Assembly: GCA_002868985.1 (NCBI GenBank)
Contig: PKTV01000221.1
Span: 1 to 5,878, forward strand
Reading direction: 5' to 3'
DNA length: 5,878 nucleotides
DNA from: Desulfobacteraceae bacterium
GTDB lineage: Bacteria > Desulfobacterota > Desulfobacteria > Desulfobacterales > UBA11574
This document shows, in pieces, positions 1-5,878 of the stretch. The position numbers and the translations under genes were made by a program. Each line of letters starts with the position of its first letter. The stretch's first letter is position 1. A model generated the notes under the pieces. That model was not told where the DNA came from. It made no database searches and was given only the letters and a program-made list of their open reading frames with translations.

Positions 1-867
1 ATGTATACCTTTATCCGAAGCCTGAAGCAAATGATCTGCCGAAACAGCCCCGATTTCTGCCGCCAGTTCAGCGCCGCCAAGCCGCTCAATTTCATCTGCA
101 TGAATCTTTATGTTAAGGCCGTTTTCTTTTGCCTTTAGTAACAATCGCCTTGACTGCTCTATGGAAAATACATTCTTTTCACAAAAAACATCACAAAATT
201 CTGCAAGATTTCCATCGATGACCACCGGCAGTATATTATCGATGATATCATCGATAAACTCATCCGATCTTTCTTTATATTCCTCCGGCAGTGCATGAGC
301 GCCCAAAAACGTGCTGACAATATCTATCGGATGGCGTTTGTCTAATTCTTTCATGACTTCCAGCTGCTTTATTTCCGTTTCAAGGTCTAAACCATATCCG
401 CTTTTCCCTTCAACCGTTGTCACGCCAAATGACAACATGGAATTCAGCCGCTGCATACCTGTTTTGATCAATGTTTCTTTTTTAGCCGCCCTGGTCGCTT
501 TGACCGTGCTTAGAATCCCTCCCCCCCTTTCTAATATGTCCATATAACTGTCACCGCGAAGTCTCCATGAAAATTCTTCAGCACGATATCCGCCGAAAAC
601 AAAATGTGTATGGGAGTCAACAAACCCCGGCAAAACAGCTTTGCCGGCAGCATCGATAACGTTAAATTCACCCATTTTATTCTCTTTATCATTAAAGCCT
701 TTCAAAATATCGTTTGTGTTTCCCACCGATCGAATCGTTCCATTTTCAATAACCAAGGCGCCGTTTTCAATGACGTGCAGGTTTGACATTTCTTTGCCCT
801 GCTTTGCTTTAAAGCCACTGCAGGTAACCAGCTGGGCAGCGTTTTTAATGATTAGGTTTCCGCGCAT
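1..867 (-). CDS. hutI: Imidazolonepropionase (HutI), C-terminus cut by window edge
   Basis: Cytosolic amidohydrolase of histidine degradation; it hydrolyses 4-imidazolone-5-propanoate to N-formimino-L-glutamate. The minus frame is open from ATG 867 to base 1 and gives 289 residues without a stop; family members are about 400-420 residues, so roughly the last 120 are missing. Seen in the translation: the amidohydrolase metal pair in VDSHTHFVFGG (H86, H88), GKSGYGLDLETE (155-164), FLGAHALP with H191, EFCDVFCE (223-230), IHADE with H256 and E259, and SADHL with H279. The later metal-binding Asp of the family would lie off the edge. The start at 867 is chosen because GGAG lies 8 bases upstream; an in-frame ATG at 885 would add six residues but lacks a well-placed ribosome site. 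It follows ftcD on the same strand, with repeat copy A between them. The family assignment is firm. Confidence 0.95.
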   Translation of the reverse strand, partial: MRGNLIIKNAAQLVTCSGFKAKQGKEMSNLHVIENGALVIENGTIRSVGNTNDILKGFNDKENKMGEFNVIDAAGKAVLPGFVDSHTHFVFGGYRAEEFSWRLRGDSYMDILERGGGILSTVKATRAAKKETLIKTGMQRLNSMLSFGVTTVEGKSGYGLDLETEIKQLEVMKELDKRHPIDIVSTFLGAHALPEEYKERSDEFIDDIIDNILPVVIDGNLAEFCDVFCEKNVFSIEQSRRLLLKAKENGLNIKIHADEIERLGGAELAAEIGAVSADHLLQASDKGIH

Positions 868-875
868 AGGTTTGT

Positions 876-879
876 CTCC
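876..879 (-). promoter_or_regulatory. Ribosome binding site of hutI
   Basis: GGAG on the minus strand, 8 bases before ATG 867. It decides between that start and the in-frame ATG at 885, for which this GGAG would lie inside the coding sequence. Confidence 0.6.
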
Positions 880-892
880 AAGCATATATATA

Positions 893-1205
893 TGAGCCCT
901 CAGGGTGTTTTTCTATAGAAGTCGCTACATGGACAATCTTTTTTTAAAGCGCGTGAACTCGTTGCAAGGGCTCGTAAAGAAAGAACAGAGACCAATCTTT
1001 GAAAAATCAATAGGTTCGCTATACAATCTATCGATCCTTTTAAAGATGTGATTTCGGTATGCGCCTGTTCTTTCTTTGGTCTTCGCTTTTAGCTACGCCC
1101 CAACAAGAACGATCCCTAAGCCACTCAAACAGCACCCGCTTTAAAAAAAGATCATCCATTCCGCTAATACTCAATGATTTAGAAGAAAAACATCCCGACC
1201 CCTCA
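893..1205. repeat. Long palindromic intergenic repeat, copy A (MITE-like)
   Basis: A 313-bp non-coding element bounded by TGAG and CTCA, filling the ftcD-hutI gap. Its two halves are inverted repeats. The outer ends share GTTTTTCT (907-914) with AGAAAAAC (1184-1191). ATCTTTTTTTAAAGC (936-950) is matched perfectly by 1138-1152. AAAGAAAGAACAG (976-988) is matched perfectly by 1065-1077. An inner AT-rich stem (about 992-1013 with 1028-1050) closes on a short loop. The right arm carries about 35 extra bases (1078-1137 against 951-975 on the left). TATA lies directly outside both ends (889-892 and 1206-1209), a possible target duplication, though in AT-rich sequence this is weak. A direct copy lies at 2170-2479. 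No transposase is encoded. A non-autonomous transposon, a structured intergenic RNA or a bidirectional terminator are all possible; the family is not recognised. Confidence 0.85.
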
Positions 1206-1217
1206 TATAATAATGTA

Positions 1218-2123
1218 TCATTCCATGATTCTGGCTTCCAACACCTGCTCCATGGAAAAATTTTCTATGCCCATGTAGTACACTGCTGTATCGATGAGTG
1301 CCGCCATGGGTAGGAGGCCGATGACCTCGCTGCCAACAACATTTACACCATATCTCCCGGCTTCCATTTTGATAAGTTCAAATGATCTGTAAAGGGCTGT
1401 TTTCGTATAATCCGTCATGTTCATGGAAACCTGAACCATGCCTCTTTCTTCTAATTTTACGCCAATACCCTTGCAATATCGCAATCCTCCGCTGATATGC
1501 CTGACCTTTTCTGCAATATCGTTTGCGATGGCAAGGTTGTCTGTATCTAAATTTACGTTAAAGGCAACCAACGGCATTCTGGCGCCAATGGCCGTTACGC
1601 CGGCAGTTGGATGAATTTTCTCCGGACCGAAATCGGGTTTCCATTCCGGTTTTTTTATTTTATTAGCCATCCCTTCAAACTGGCCTTTTCTAATGTTGGC
1701 AAGATTTCGTCTTTCGGGCCGGGTCGCCGATGCTTCATATAAAAATACAGGCAAATTAAATGTTTCAGATACGTGTTTGGCAATCTGTATGGACAGGTCC
1801 ACGGCTTCTGCCATGGAGACATTTTTTATCGGGACAAATGGAACAACATCCACAGCTCCCATTCTGGGGTGTTGTCCTTTGTGACGTCTCATATCGATAA
1901 CATCGAGTGCCGAACGGAACGCTTCATAAAGGGCTGTTTTCAAAGCATCCGGTTTACCCACAACCGTTACAACCAGACGGTTATGGTCTTCATCGTTTTG
2001 GTAATCCAAAAGTTTGACGCCGTCTTTTCCCTGAAAGGATTTAACGATTTTTTCTATTTTATCCAAATCCCGTCCTTCACTGAAATTGGGCACACATTCG
2101 ATAATTTTCTTCATGCCTGTCAT
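1218..2123 (-). CDS. ftcD: Glutamate formimidoyltransferase (stand-alone)
   Basis: Transfers the formimino group of N-formimino-L-glutamate to tetrahydrofolate, giving glutamate and 5-formimidoyl-THF, the last step of the folate branch of histidine degradation. At 301 residues it matches the two-lobed formiminotransferase domain alone; the cyclodeaminase domain of the bifunctional animal enzyme is absent, so a separate cyclodeaminase is expected elsewhere. Recognised motifs: ECVPNFSEGRD (9-19), RHKGQHPRMGAVDVVPFVPI (80-99) whose H85 aligns with the catalytic His82 of the mammalian enzyme, RRNLANIRKGQFEG (138-151), WKPDFGP (161-167), HPTAGVTAIGAR (171-182) and GSEVIGLLPMAAL (264-276). ATG 2123 is preferred because GAGGG lies 8 bases upstream; the ATG at 2114 is less well placed. 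Repeat copies flank it on both sides, leaving 46 bases before the start and 12 after the stop. It is probably co-transcribed with hutI. Confidence 0.95.
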   Translation of the reverse strand: MTGMKKIIECVPNFSEGRDLDKIEKIVKSFQGKDGVKLLDYQNDEDHNRLVVTVVGKPDALKTALYEAFRSALDVIDMRRHKGQHPRMGAVDVVPFVPIKNVSMAEAVDLSIQIAKHVSETFNLPVFLYEASATRPERRNLANIRKGQFEGMANKIKKPEWKPDFGPEKIHPTAGVTAIGARMPLVAFNVNLDTDNLAIANDIAEKVRHISGGLRYCKGIGVKLEERGMVQVSMNMTDYTKTALYRSFELIKMEAGRYGVNVVGSEVIGLLPMAALIDTAVYYMGIENFSMEQVLEARIME

Positions 2124-2131
2124 GGTTTTAT

Positions 2132-2136
2132 CCCTC
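2132..2136 (-). promoter_or_regulatory. Ribosome binding site of ftcD
   Basis: GAGGG on the minus strand with an 8-base spacer to ATG 2123. It supports that start over the internal ATG at 2114, three codons later. Confidence 0.6.
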
Positions 2137-2169
2137 TTTCAAATGAATCAATATGAAATTGTAAATATT

Positions 2170-2479
2170 TGAGCTCTCGGGGTATTTTTCTCTAAAACCG
2201 CTTCATGGATAATCTTTTTTTAAAACGCGTGAACTCGTGGCAAGGGTCCGTAAAGAAAGAACAGGAATCAATCTTTGAAAAATCAATAGATTCGCTGTGT
2301 AATTTACAATTTATTTGAAGATACGATTTCGGTATGCGCCTGTTCTTTCTTTGGTCTTCGCTTTTAGCTACGCCCCAACAAGAACGATCCCTAAGCCACT
2401 CAAACAGCACCCGTTTTAAAAAAAGATCATCCATTCAGCTAATATTCAAGGATTTAGTAAAAAAACTCTCCGACCCTCA
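2170..2479. repeat. Long palindromic intergenic repeat, copy B (MITE-like)
   Basis: A 310-bp direct copy of the element at 893-1205, again bounded by TGAG and CTCA and lying 46 bases upstream of ftcD. Bases 2325-2436 match 1050-1161 at 111 of 112 positions; the left half is clearly more diverged. The same stems are kept: ATCTTTTTTTAAAAC (2212-2226) with 2413-2427, and AAAGAAAGAACAG (2252-2264) with 2340-2352. The single difference in the conserved block (C1139 to T2414) is matched by G949 to A2225 in the left arm, so the pair is preserved. No convincing target duplication is visible (ATT on the left, GAC on the right). If ftcD is transcribed from further upstream, the hairpin would lie in its 5' leader. 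Open frames across it look accidental. Confidence 0.85.
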
Positions 2480-2579
2480 GACATTTTTCGCACAATTGTA
2501 TTTTTCATTCAATTATATTATTGATAACGCAATGGATACAATAAGAAATTTTTTAGTCCTTTGAAACAAATCGATTTCA

Positions 2580-2613
2580 TTGGTCTTCGCTTTCAGCTTC
2601 GACTCAACAAGAA
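2580..2613 (+). repeat. Degenerate third fragment of the palindromic repeat
   Basis: These 34 bases match 1076-1109 (copy A) and 2351-2384 (copy B) at 30 of 34 positions by eye, in the same orientation. The fragment corresponds to the segment of the right arm that has no partner in the left arm. A nearby GATTTC (2573-2578) also matches the element, as if an internal stretch had been deleted. It may be a decayed copy or an independent use of the same module. Confidence 0.55.
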
Positions 2614-2672
2614 AAAGCTTCAGAATAAATTTAATTATACCTGAAGCGGCAATGTTTTCAACAGCGTAAAAT

Positions 2673-2700
2673 GTTACAAATTTTTAAAATTGAATACAAT
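2673..2700 (+). promoter_or_regulatory. Candidate sigma70-type promoter of hutH
   Basis: GTTACA (2673-2678, 4 of 6 to the -35 consensus), a 16-base spacer, and TACAAT (2695-2700, 5 of 6 to the -10 consensus). Transcription would start near 2707 and leave a short leader of about 25 bases before ATG 2731. The region is AT-rich, so chance matches are likely. Confidence 0.4.
2679..2691. promoter_or_regulatory. Possible operator palindrome in the hutH promoter spacer
   Basis: AATTTT and AAAATT form a perfect 6-1-6 inverted repeat exactly between the candidate -35 and -10 boxes. A wider pair, GTTAC (2673-2677) and GTAAC (2703-2707), brackets the promoter. This placement would suit a repressor, but the arms are pure A/T and no hut regulator gene is present to support it. 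Confidence 0.22.
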
Positions 2701-2716
2701 TCGTAACCTTAACAAT

Positions 2717-2721
2717 AAGGA
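2717..2721 (+). promoter_or_regulatory. Ribosome binding site of hutH
   Basis: AAGGA with a 9-base spacer to ATG 2731. It lies only one or two bases from the in-frame TTG at 2722 and too far from the ATG at 2743, so it fixes the start at 2731. Confidence 0.6.
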
Positions 2722-2730
2722 TTGTCTATT

Positions 2731-4260
2731 ATGAAACCCATCATGATTGGATTAGAGAAAATGACCCTTGAAAATCTGGTGAGTATTGCAAGGCATGGTG
2801 TCAAGGTTCAATTGACCAAAGCATCCGTACAACGGATAAATGAAGCCCGTCAGTTGATCGAACAGTGGGTGAAAGAAGAAAAATCCATTTATGGGATTAC
2901 AACCGGTTTTGGCGCGTTGAGTGATGTTGCCATATCGAAAAAAGATACAAGGCAGCTTCAGCAGAATATTCTCATGAGCCATTCAGCAGGAACAGGCAAT
3001 ATGTTTGATGAAGAAACGGTTCGGGCTGTTATGGCACTTCGTATCAAAGATTTTGCCTTGGGACATTCGGGCATCCGTCTGGAAACAGTTCAACTTCTCA
3101 TCACAATGCTTAACAAAGGCGTTTACCCCGTTGTCCCTGAGAAAGGTTCTGTTGGTGCAAGTGGCGACTTGATCCCCCTGGCACATCTTTCTCTGGTTAT
3201 TATCGGTTTGGGAGAGGCCTATTACAAGGGACAGCGAATGTCAGGGGTGGAAGTATTAAACCATTGTGGCATAACGCCGCTCAGGCTGGAAGCGGCAGAG
3301 GGGCTTGCGCTGATAAACGGTACACAGGTCATGAGTGCCATTGGCGGGCTTGCGGTTTATGATGCCGTGAATCTTGCAAAACTAACGGATATTGCTTCAT
3401 CCATGAGTCTCGAAGTCCTCATGGGCAGCCGAATGGAATTCGATCCAAGAATTCACAAGGCTAGACCCCATCCAGGACAGGCTGCGGCTGCCGATAATAT
3501 GTATCGAATCACTCAAAACAGCGAAATTGTCACCTCTCACAAAGACTGCCACCGCATACAGGATGCTTATACGTTAAGGTGTTCCCCGCAGGTTCATGGC
3601 GCCAGTAAGGATGCTGTTTTATATGCTAAAAAAGTGTTGGAGACAGAGATGAACGCCTCTACGAATAATCCACTCATTTTCTCGGAATCACGAGAATTTT
3701 TGTTGGGCGGAAATTTTCATGGCCAGCCGATTGCCCTGGCAATGGATTTTCTTTGTATGGGTGTTTCGGAATTTGCGAATATTTCTGAACGTCGTATCGA
3801 ACGACTGGTAAATCCCAAATTGAGCGGCCTTCCCGCATTTCTTGTCCGAGACGGTGGCCTTAATTCAGGATTTATGATTGCCCAGTATGCGGCTGCGGCC
3901 CTTGTCTCAGAGAACAAAGTTCTTTCTCATCATGCTTGTGTGGACTCTATCCCGACGTCCGCCAACAGAGAAGATCATGTGTCCATGGGAACGATTTCTG
4001 CGCGCAAGTGCAGAGAAATCGTAAAAAATGCGGAGCAAGTCATTGCCATTGAGCTTCTGTGTGGTGCTCAGGCACTGGATCTTTTCACCAACATGAAGCC
4101 TGGTGAAGGAACGCTTGCTGCTTATACCGTCATCAGGAATGCCGTATCCCATCTGGATGACGACCGTGTCTTGCATAAAGATATTGATGCGGTTAAACAG
4201 TTGATGCGAAACAATAAGATTTTGGATGCGGTGGAAAAAAAGGTGGGAAAGCTAAAGTAA
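2731..4260 (+). CDS. hutH: Histidine ammonia-lyase (HutH)
   Basis: Removes ammonia from L-histidine to give urocanate, the first step of histidine degradation; a cytosolic homotetramer in characterised relatives. From ATG 2731 it has 509 residues, normal for the family. The Ala-Ser-Gly triplet that cyclises to the MIO prosthetic group lies at 143-145 within GSVGASGDL. Other active-site positions agree closely with the Pseudomonas putida enzyme: Y54 (IYGITTGFG), H84 (SHSAG), N196 (NGTQ), Q277, Y280 and R283 (YTLRCSPQVHG), F329 (GGNFHG) and E414 (REDHVSMG). H84 and E414 favour a histidine rather than a phenylalanine substrate, and the neighbours agree. It lies on the strand opposite to hutI and ftcD, so it has its own promoter. 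The TTG at 2722 is an alternative start, judged unlikely because the ribosome site abuts it. No truncation or frameshift is seen. Confidence 0.96.
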   Translation: MKPIMIGLEKMTLENLVSIARHGVKVQLTKASVQRINEARQLIEQWVKEEKSIYGITTGFGALSDVAISKKDTRQLQQNILMSHSAGTGNMFDEETVRAVMALRIKDFALGHSGIRLETVQLLITMLNKGVYPVVPEKGSVGASGDLIPLAHLSLVIIGLGEAYYKGQRMSGVEVLNHCGITPLRLEAAEGLALINGTQVMSAIGGLAVYDAVNLAKLTDIASSMSLEVLMGSRMEFDPRIHKARPHPGQAAAADNMYRITQNSEIVTSHKDCHRIQDAYTLRCSPQVHGASKDAVLYAKKVLETEMNASTNNPLIFSESREFLLGGNFHGQPIALAMDFLCMGVSEFANISERRIERLVNPKLSGLPAFLVRDGGLNSGFMIAQYAAAALVSENKVLSHHACVDSIPTSANREDHVSMGTISARKCREIVKNAEQVIAIELLCGAQALDLFTNMKPGEGTLAAYTVIRNAVSHLDDDRVLHKDIDAVKQLMRNNKILDAVEKKVGKLK

Positions 4261-4261
4261 C

Positions 4262-5878
4262 TCAAAAAGAATTCCGCTTTTCTATATATTCGTAGAGCAG
4301 CGGGTGGGTACAGACTTCATAGTATTTTTTATCTGTCTGTCGAATGATGCTAAAATCGTGAGGGGAAATAACAGGTATTCGGTCTTCTCGTATAATTAAT
4401 CTGTGATACTTGCCGGTTGTCGTTGGAAATTTTCCTGTGTGAACTCTAATCTTCTCCGCTTGTAACTCCGGGATGTGACACTCTAAAGGTTTTAGGTCGA
4501 TTTCTCGTGATAGTTTTTCAAAACCTTCGGCATTCAATTCAATACCGTTTACATTATGGCGCAACAACATATCACCTGTCGGTGTGGCGGCGCTATTTTC
4601 TGATGCTTTTTGAAATACATAAAGATTAAACGGTTTTTTTAGGTTTGAGATTTCTTGAGATAATGATTTCGCACATCTGGACATTCGATCCGCCGCATTA
4701 ATAGCAGGTGAGATCATGATGCGGTTACTTTCATCAAAGAGAAATGTCGGAGAGCTGTTATTATAACTTATTCCGATGCCCAGTTCGAGAACCGGAAGTT
4801 TATGTTTTTCGCTTTGTGAGTTGTATTTCTGTACAATCTGAAGTATTTTCCTTGCTATGCCACAGGCCCGTGAGACACAATACCACTCTTCAGGTGTATC
4901 TTCATGTTCAGATATTGCCAGGATAATTGCATCACCTTCGAGGAATACCTTTTCGGCCGAATAATCAAACAAAATACTGGTAATGGGAACAAAAAAATTA
5001 AGATTAAAAAAAGATGCCGGGTTTAATCCTTTCTCTTTCATCTTAATGGTAATATTTGTCGAATCACGGAGGTCCGCCTTGATGACCACATGATGGATGA
5101 TCGGTTTTTCCTTCGGTGGATGTTCGTCGGGCAGTAAAAATTCATAAAGAATATTATTTTCACGTGAAAGGTCGATGATCTTTTGTTCCGATACCAGATT
5201 AATGCTTTCCATGGCGTCTTTAAGCATCAGAAAATTTAGAAAATCTCTGTGATAACGGGCAAAGTCATTTAAATAGTTAATTAGACACTTTTTTTTTTCT
5301 CGAACGGTAATTTTTCTCAGATCTGCAATCTTTTTTTTCAAAGGTACAAGGGAAAAAGATTTACCATAAAATCCTTTTACACGAGAAAGCTGACTTGCGA
5401 TATTCTTCCTTTGTTTGGGTTGAATCAGGAACTGTAAAACCTGATGAGGTACCAAGGGCGGACAATACTCAAGATAGACAGATTTCATTTCATAAAAAGC
5501 GGTAATCCTTTTCATAAGGCCTGTTTTGTTAAATTTGTTGTAGAAAAAATTTAACAGTTTTTCTTGGTTTTTAGCCAATTTCTTGAAATTTTCAACGTCC
5601 TTTTTAGCCTTTTTTTGTTTTTTTAGTGATTGATAACGCTCCCTGGATTTAAAGCTGTTAAACAACAAATCGATATTCTCAACATGGTTTAACCATATAT
5701 CTATTTCATCATAGCGGTTATCCTGATAATAATTTCCAGATTTACCAGACACCTTTTGGGTAATTTTTGCTTGATTTATAGAGCCGCCCGCAAAAGACGA
5801 GTCCGTTAAAAAAATTTTTAAAAGAATTTTTCTTAATAGACTTCTGATTAAAGACAACAAATTCTCATAACTATCCGG
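4262..5878 (-). CDS. Class III nucleotidyl-cyclase-domain protein, start uncertain
   Basis: The frame is open from the right edge; the first usable start is TTG 5860, giving 532 residues, but six more codons without a stop reach the edge and the helix seems to continue into them, so the gene may begin outside. Numbering here is from TTG. Residues 1-18 are hydrophobic and basic (possible membrane-associated helix). Residues 20-250 are Lys-rich, probably helical and unrecognised. Residues 256-395 resemble a class III adenylate/guanylate cyclase domain: KADLRDST with metal Asp D263, EKVFLEGDAI with K304 and second metal Asp D310, LGIGIS (360-365), and INAADR with N388 and R392. The core catalytic set is therefore present and activity is plausible, but the position that usually selects adenine appears to be Ile381. 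Residues 396-532 form a C-terminal extension. It converges on hutH with one base between stops. Whether it makes cAMP, cGMP or neither cannot be read here. Confidence 0.75.
   Translation of the reverse strand, partial: PDSYENLLSLIRSLLRKILLKIFLTDSSFAGGSINQAKITQKVSGKSGNYYQDNRYDEIDIWLNHVENIDLLFNSFKSRERYQSLKKQKKAKKDVENFKKLAKNQEKLLNFFYNKFNKTGLMKRITAFYEMKSVYLEYCPPLVPHQVLQFLIQPKQRKNIASQLSRVKGFYGKSFSLVPLKKKIADLRKITVREKKKCLINYLNDFARYHRDFLNFLMLKDAMESINLVSEQKIIDLSRENNILYEFLLPDEHPPKEKPIIHHVVIKADLRDSTNITIKMKEKGLNPASFFNLNFFVPITSILFDYSAEKVFLEGDAIILAISEHEDTPEEWYCVSRACGIARKILQIVQKYNSQSEKHKLPVLELGIGISYNNSSPTFLFDESNRIMISPAINAADRMSRCAKSLSQEISNLKKPFNLYVFQKASENSAATPTGDMLLRHNVNGIELNAEGFEKLSREIDLKPLECHIPELQAEKIRVHTGKFPTTTGKYHRLIIREDRIPVISPHDFSIIRQTDKKYYEVCTHPLLYEYIEKRNSF

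Larger units (their letters stand above)
2480..2730. other. AT-rich intergenic region upstream of hutH
   Basis: No gene is supported here. It holds a short relic of the palindromic repeat (2580-2613), a 7-bp inverted repeat GCTTCAG (2617-2623) with CTGAAGC (2641-2647) around a 17-base loop, and the likely hutH promoter and ribosome site. A minus-strand promoter for ftcD could also lie here, but none with good -35 and -10 boxes was found by eye. Confidence 0.6.

Noticed and set aside
110..895. Several plus-strand frames of 60-84 residues
   Set aside because: They are antisense shadows of hutI, which has clear family motifs throughout the minus strand.
893..1205. Classic rho-independent terminator or known riboswitch
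   Set aside because: The poly-T and poly-A tracts lie inside the stems rather than after a GC-rich hairpin, and no known riboswitch core was recognised. A terminator role remains possible but is not shown.
1059..1313. Plus-strand 84-residue frame, similar at its start to one at 2334-2564
   Set aside because: It begins in the repeat and runs into the antisense of ftcD; the shared first 35 residues or so are the 112-base conserved repeat block read in the same frame. No family resemblance.
2192..2434. Minus-strand 80-residue open frame across repeat copy B, whose first 37 or so residues are identical in copy A
   Set aside because: Copy A hits an in-frame stop soon after the shared stretch, the third fragment (2580-2613) has stops in the same frame, and no ribosome site is well placed. 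The peptide identity only reflects nucleotide identity of the repeat.
893..2479. Composite transposon carrying ftcD
   Set aside because: Neither copy encodes a transposase, ftcD looks native in composition and function next to hutI, and no outer target duplication is visible. Independent insertions explain it as well.
2722..2730. TTG at 2722 as the hutH start
   Set aside because: The AAGGA ribosome site abuts it, while ATG 2731 has a normal 9-base spacing and brings active-site numbering into close register with characterised histidine ammonia-lyases.

Overview
This window holds most of a histidine-degradation (hut) locus with a nucleotidyl-cyclase-like gene at its right end. Base composition is moderately AT-rich. 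The genes have Shine-Dalgarno-type ribosome sites, and the folate-dependent formimino branch is used, so this is a bacterial chromosome. The family mix and the long intergenic palindromes would suit a Desulfobacterota-type (former Deltaproteobacteria) genome, but that placement is a guess and no marker here proves it.

Layout, left to right. (1) Minus strand, 867 to 1: the first 289 codons of hutI (imidazolonepropionase); the C-terminus lies beyond the left edge. (2) 868-1217: an intergenic gap filled almost entirely by a 313-bp non-coding palindromic repeat (copy A). (3) Minus strand, 2123 to 1218: ftcD, a stand-alone glutamate formimidoyltransferase. (4) 2124-2730: an intergenic region with a second copy of the repeat (copy B, 310 bp), a short degenerate third fragment, and a likely hutH promoter. 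(5) Plus strand, 2731-4260: hutH (histidine ammonia-lyase). (6) Minus strand, 5878 to 4262: a protein with a class III nucleotidyl-cyclase-like domain behind an unrecognised basic N-terminal region; its true start may be beyond the right edge. It converges on hutH with a single base between the two stop codons.

How the genes work together: HutH turns histidine into urocanate. Urocanase (HutU), not in this window, would make imidazolonepropionate. HutI opens that ring to N-formimino-glutamate, and FtcD moves the formimino group to tetrahydrofolate, releasing glutamate. FtcD lacks the cyclodeaminase half of the animal enzyme, so a separate cyclodeaminase is expected elsewhere. The cyclase-like gene has no evident link to this pathway.

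The most unusual content is the repeat. Two direct copies flank ftcD. Each can fold end to end into one long imperfect hairpin, and the only difference within their best-conserved 112-base block is balanced by a pairing change in the opposite arm. Copy A appears to have been inserted into a formerly tight ftcD-hutI gene junction.
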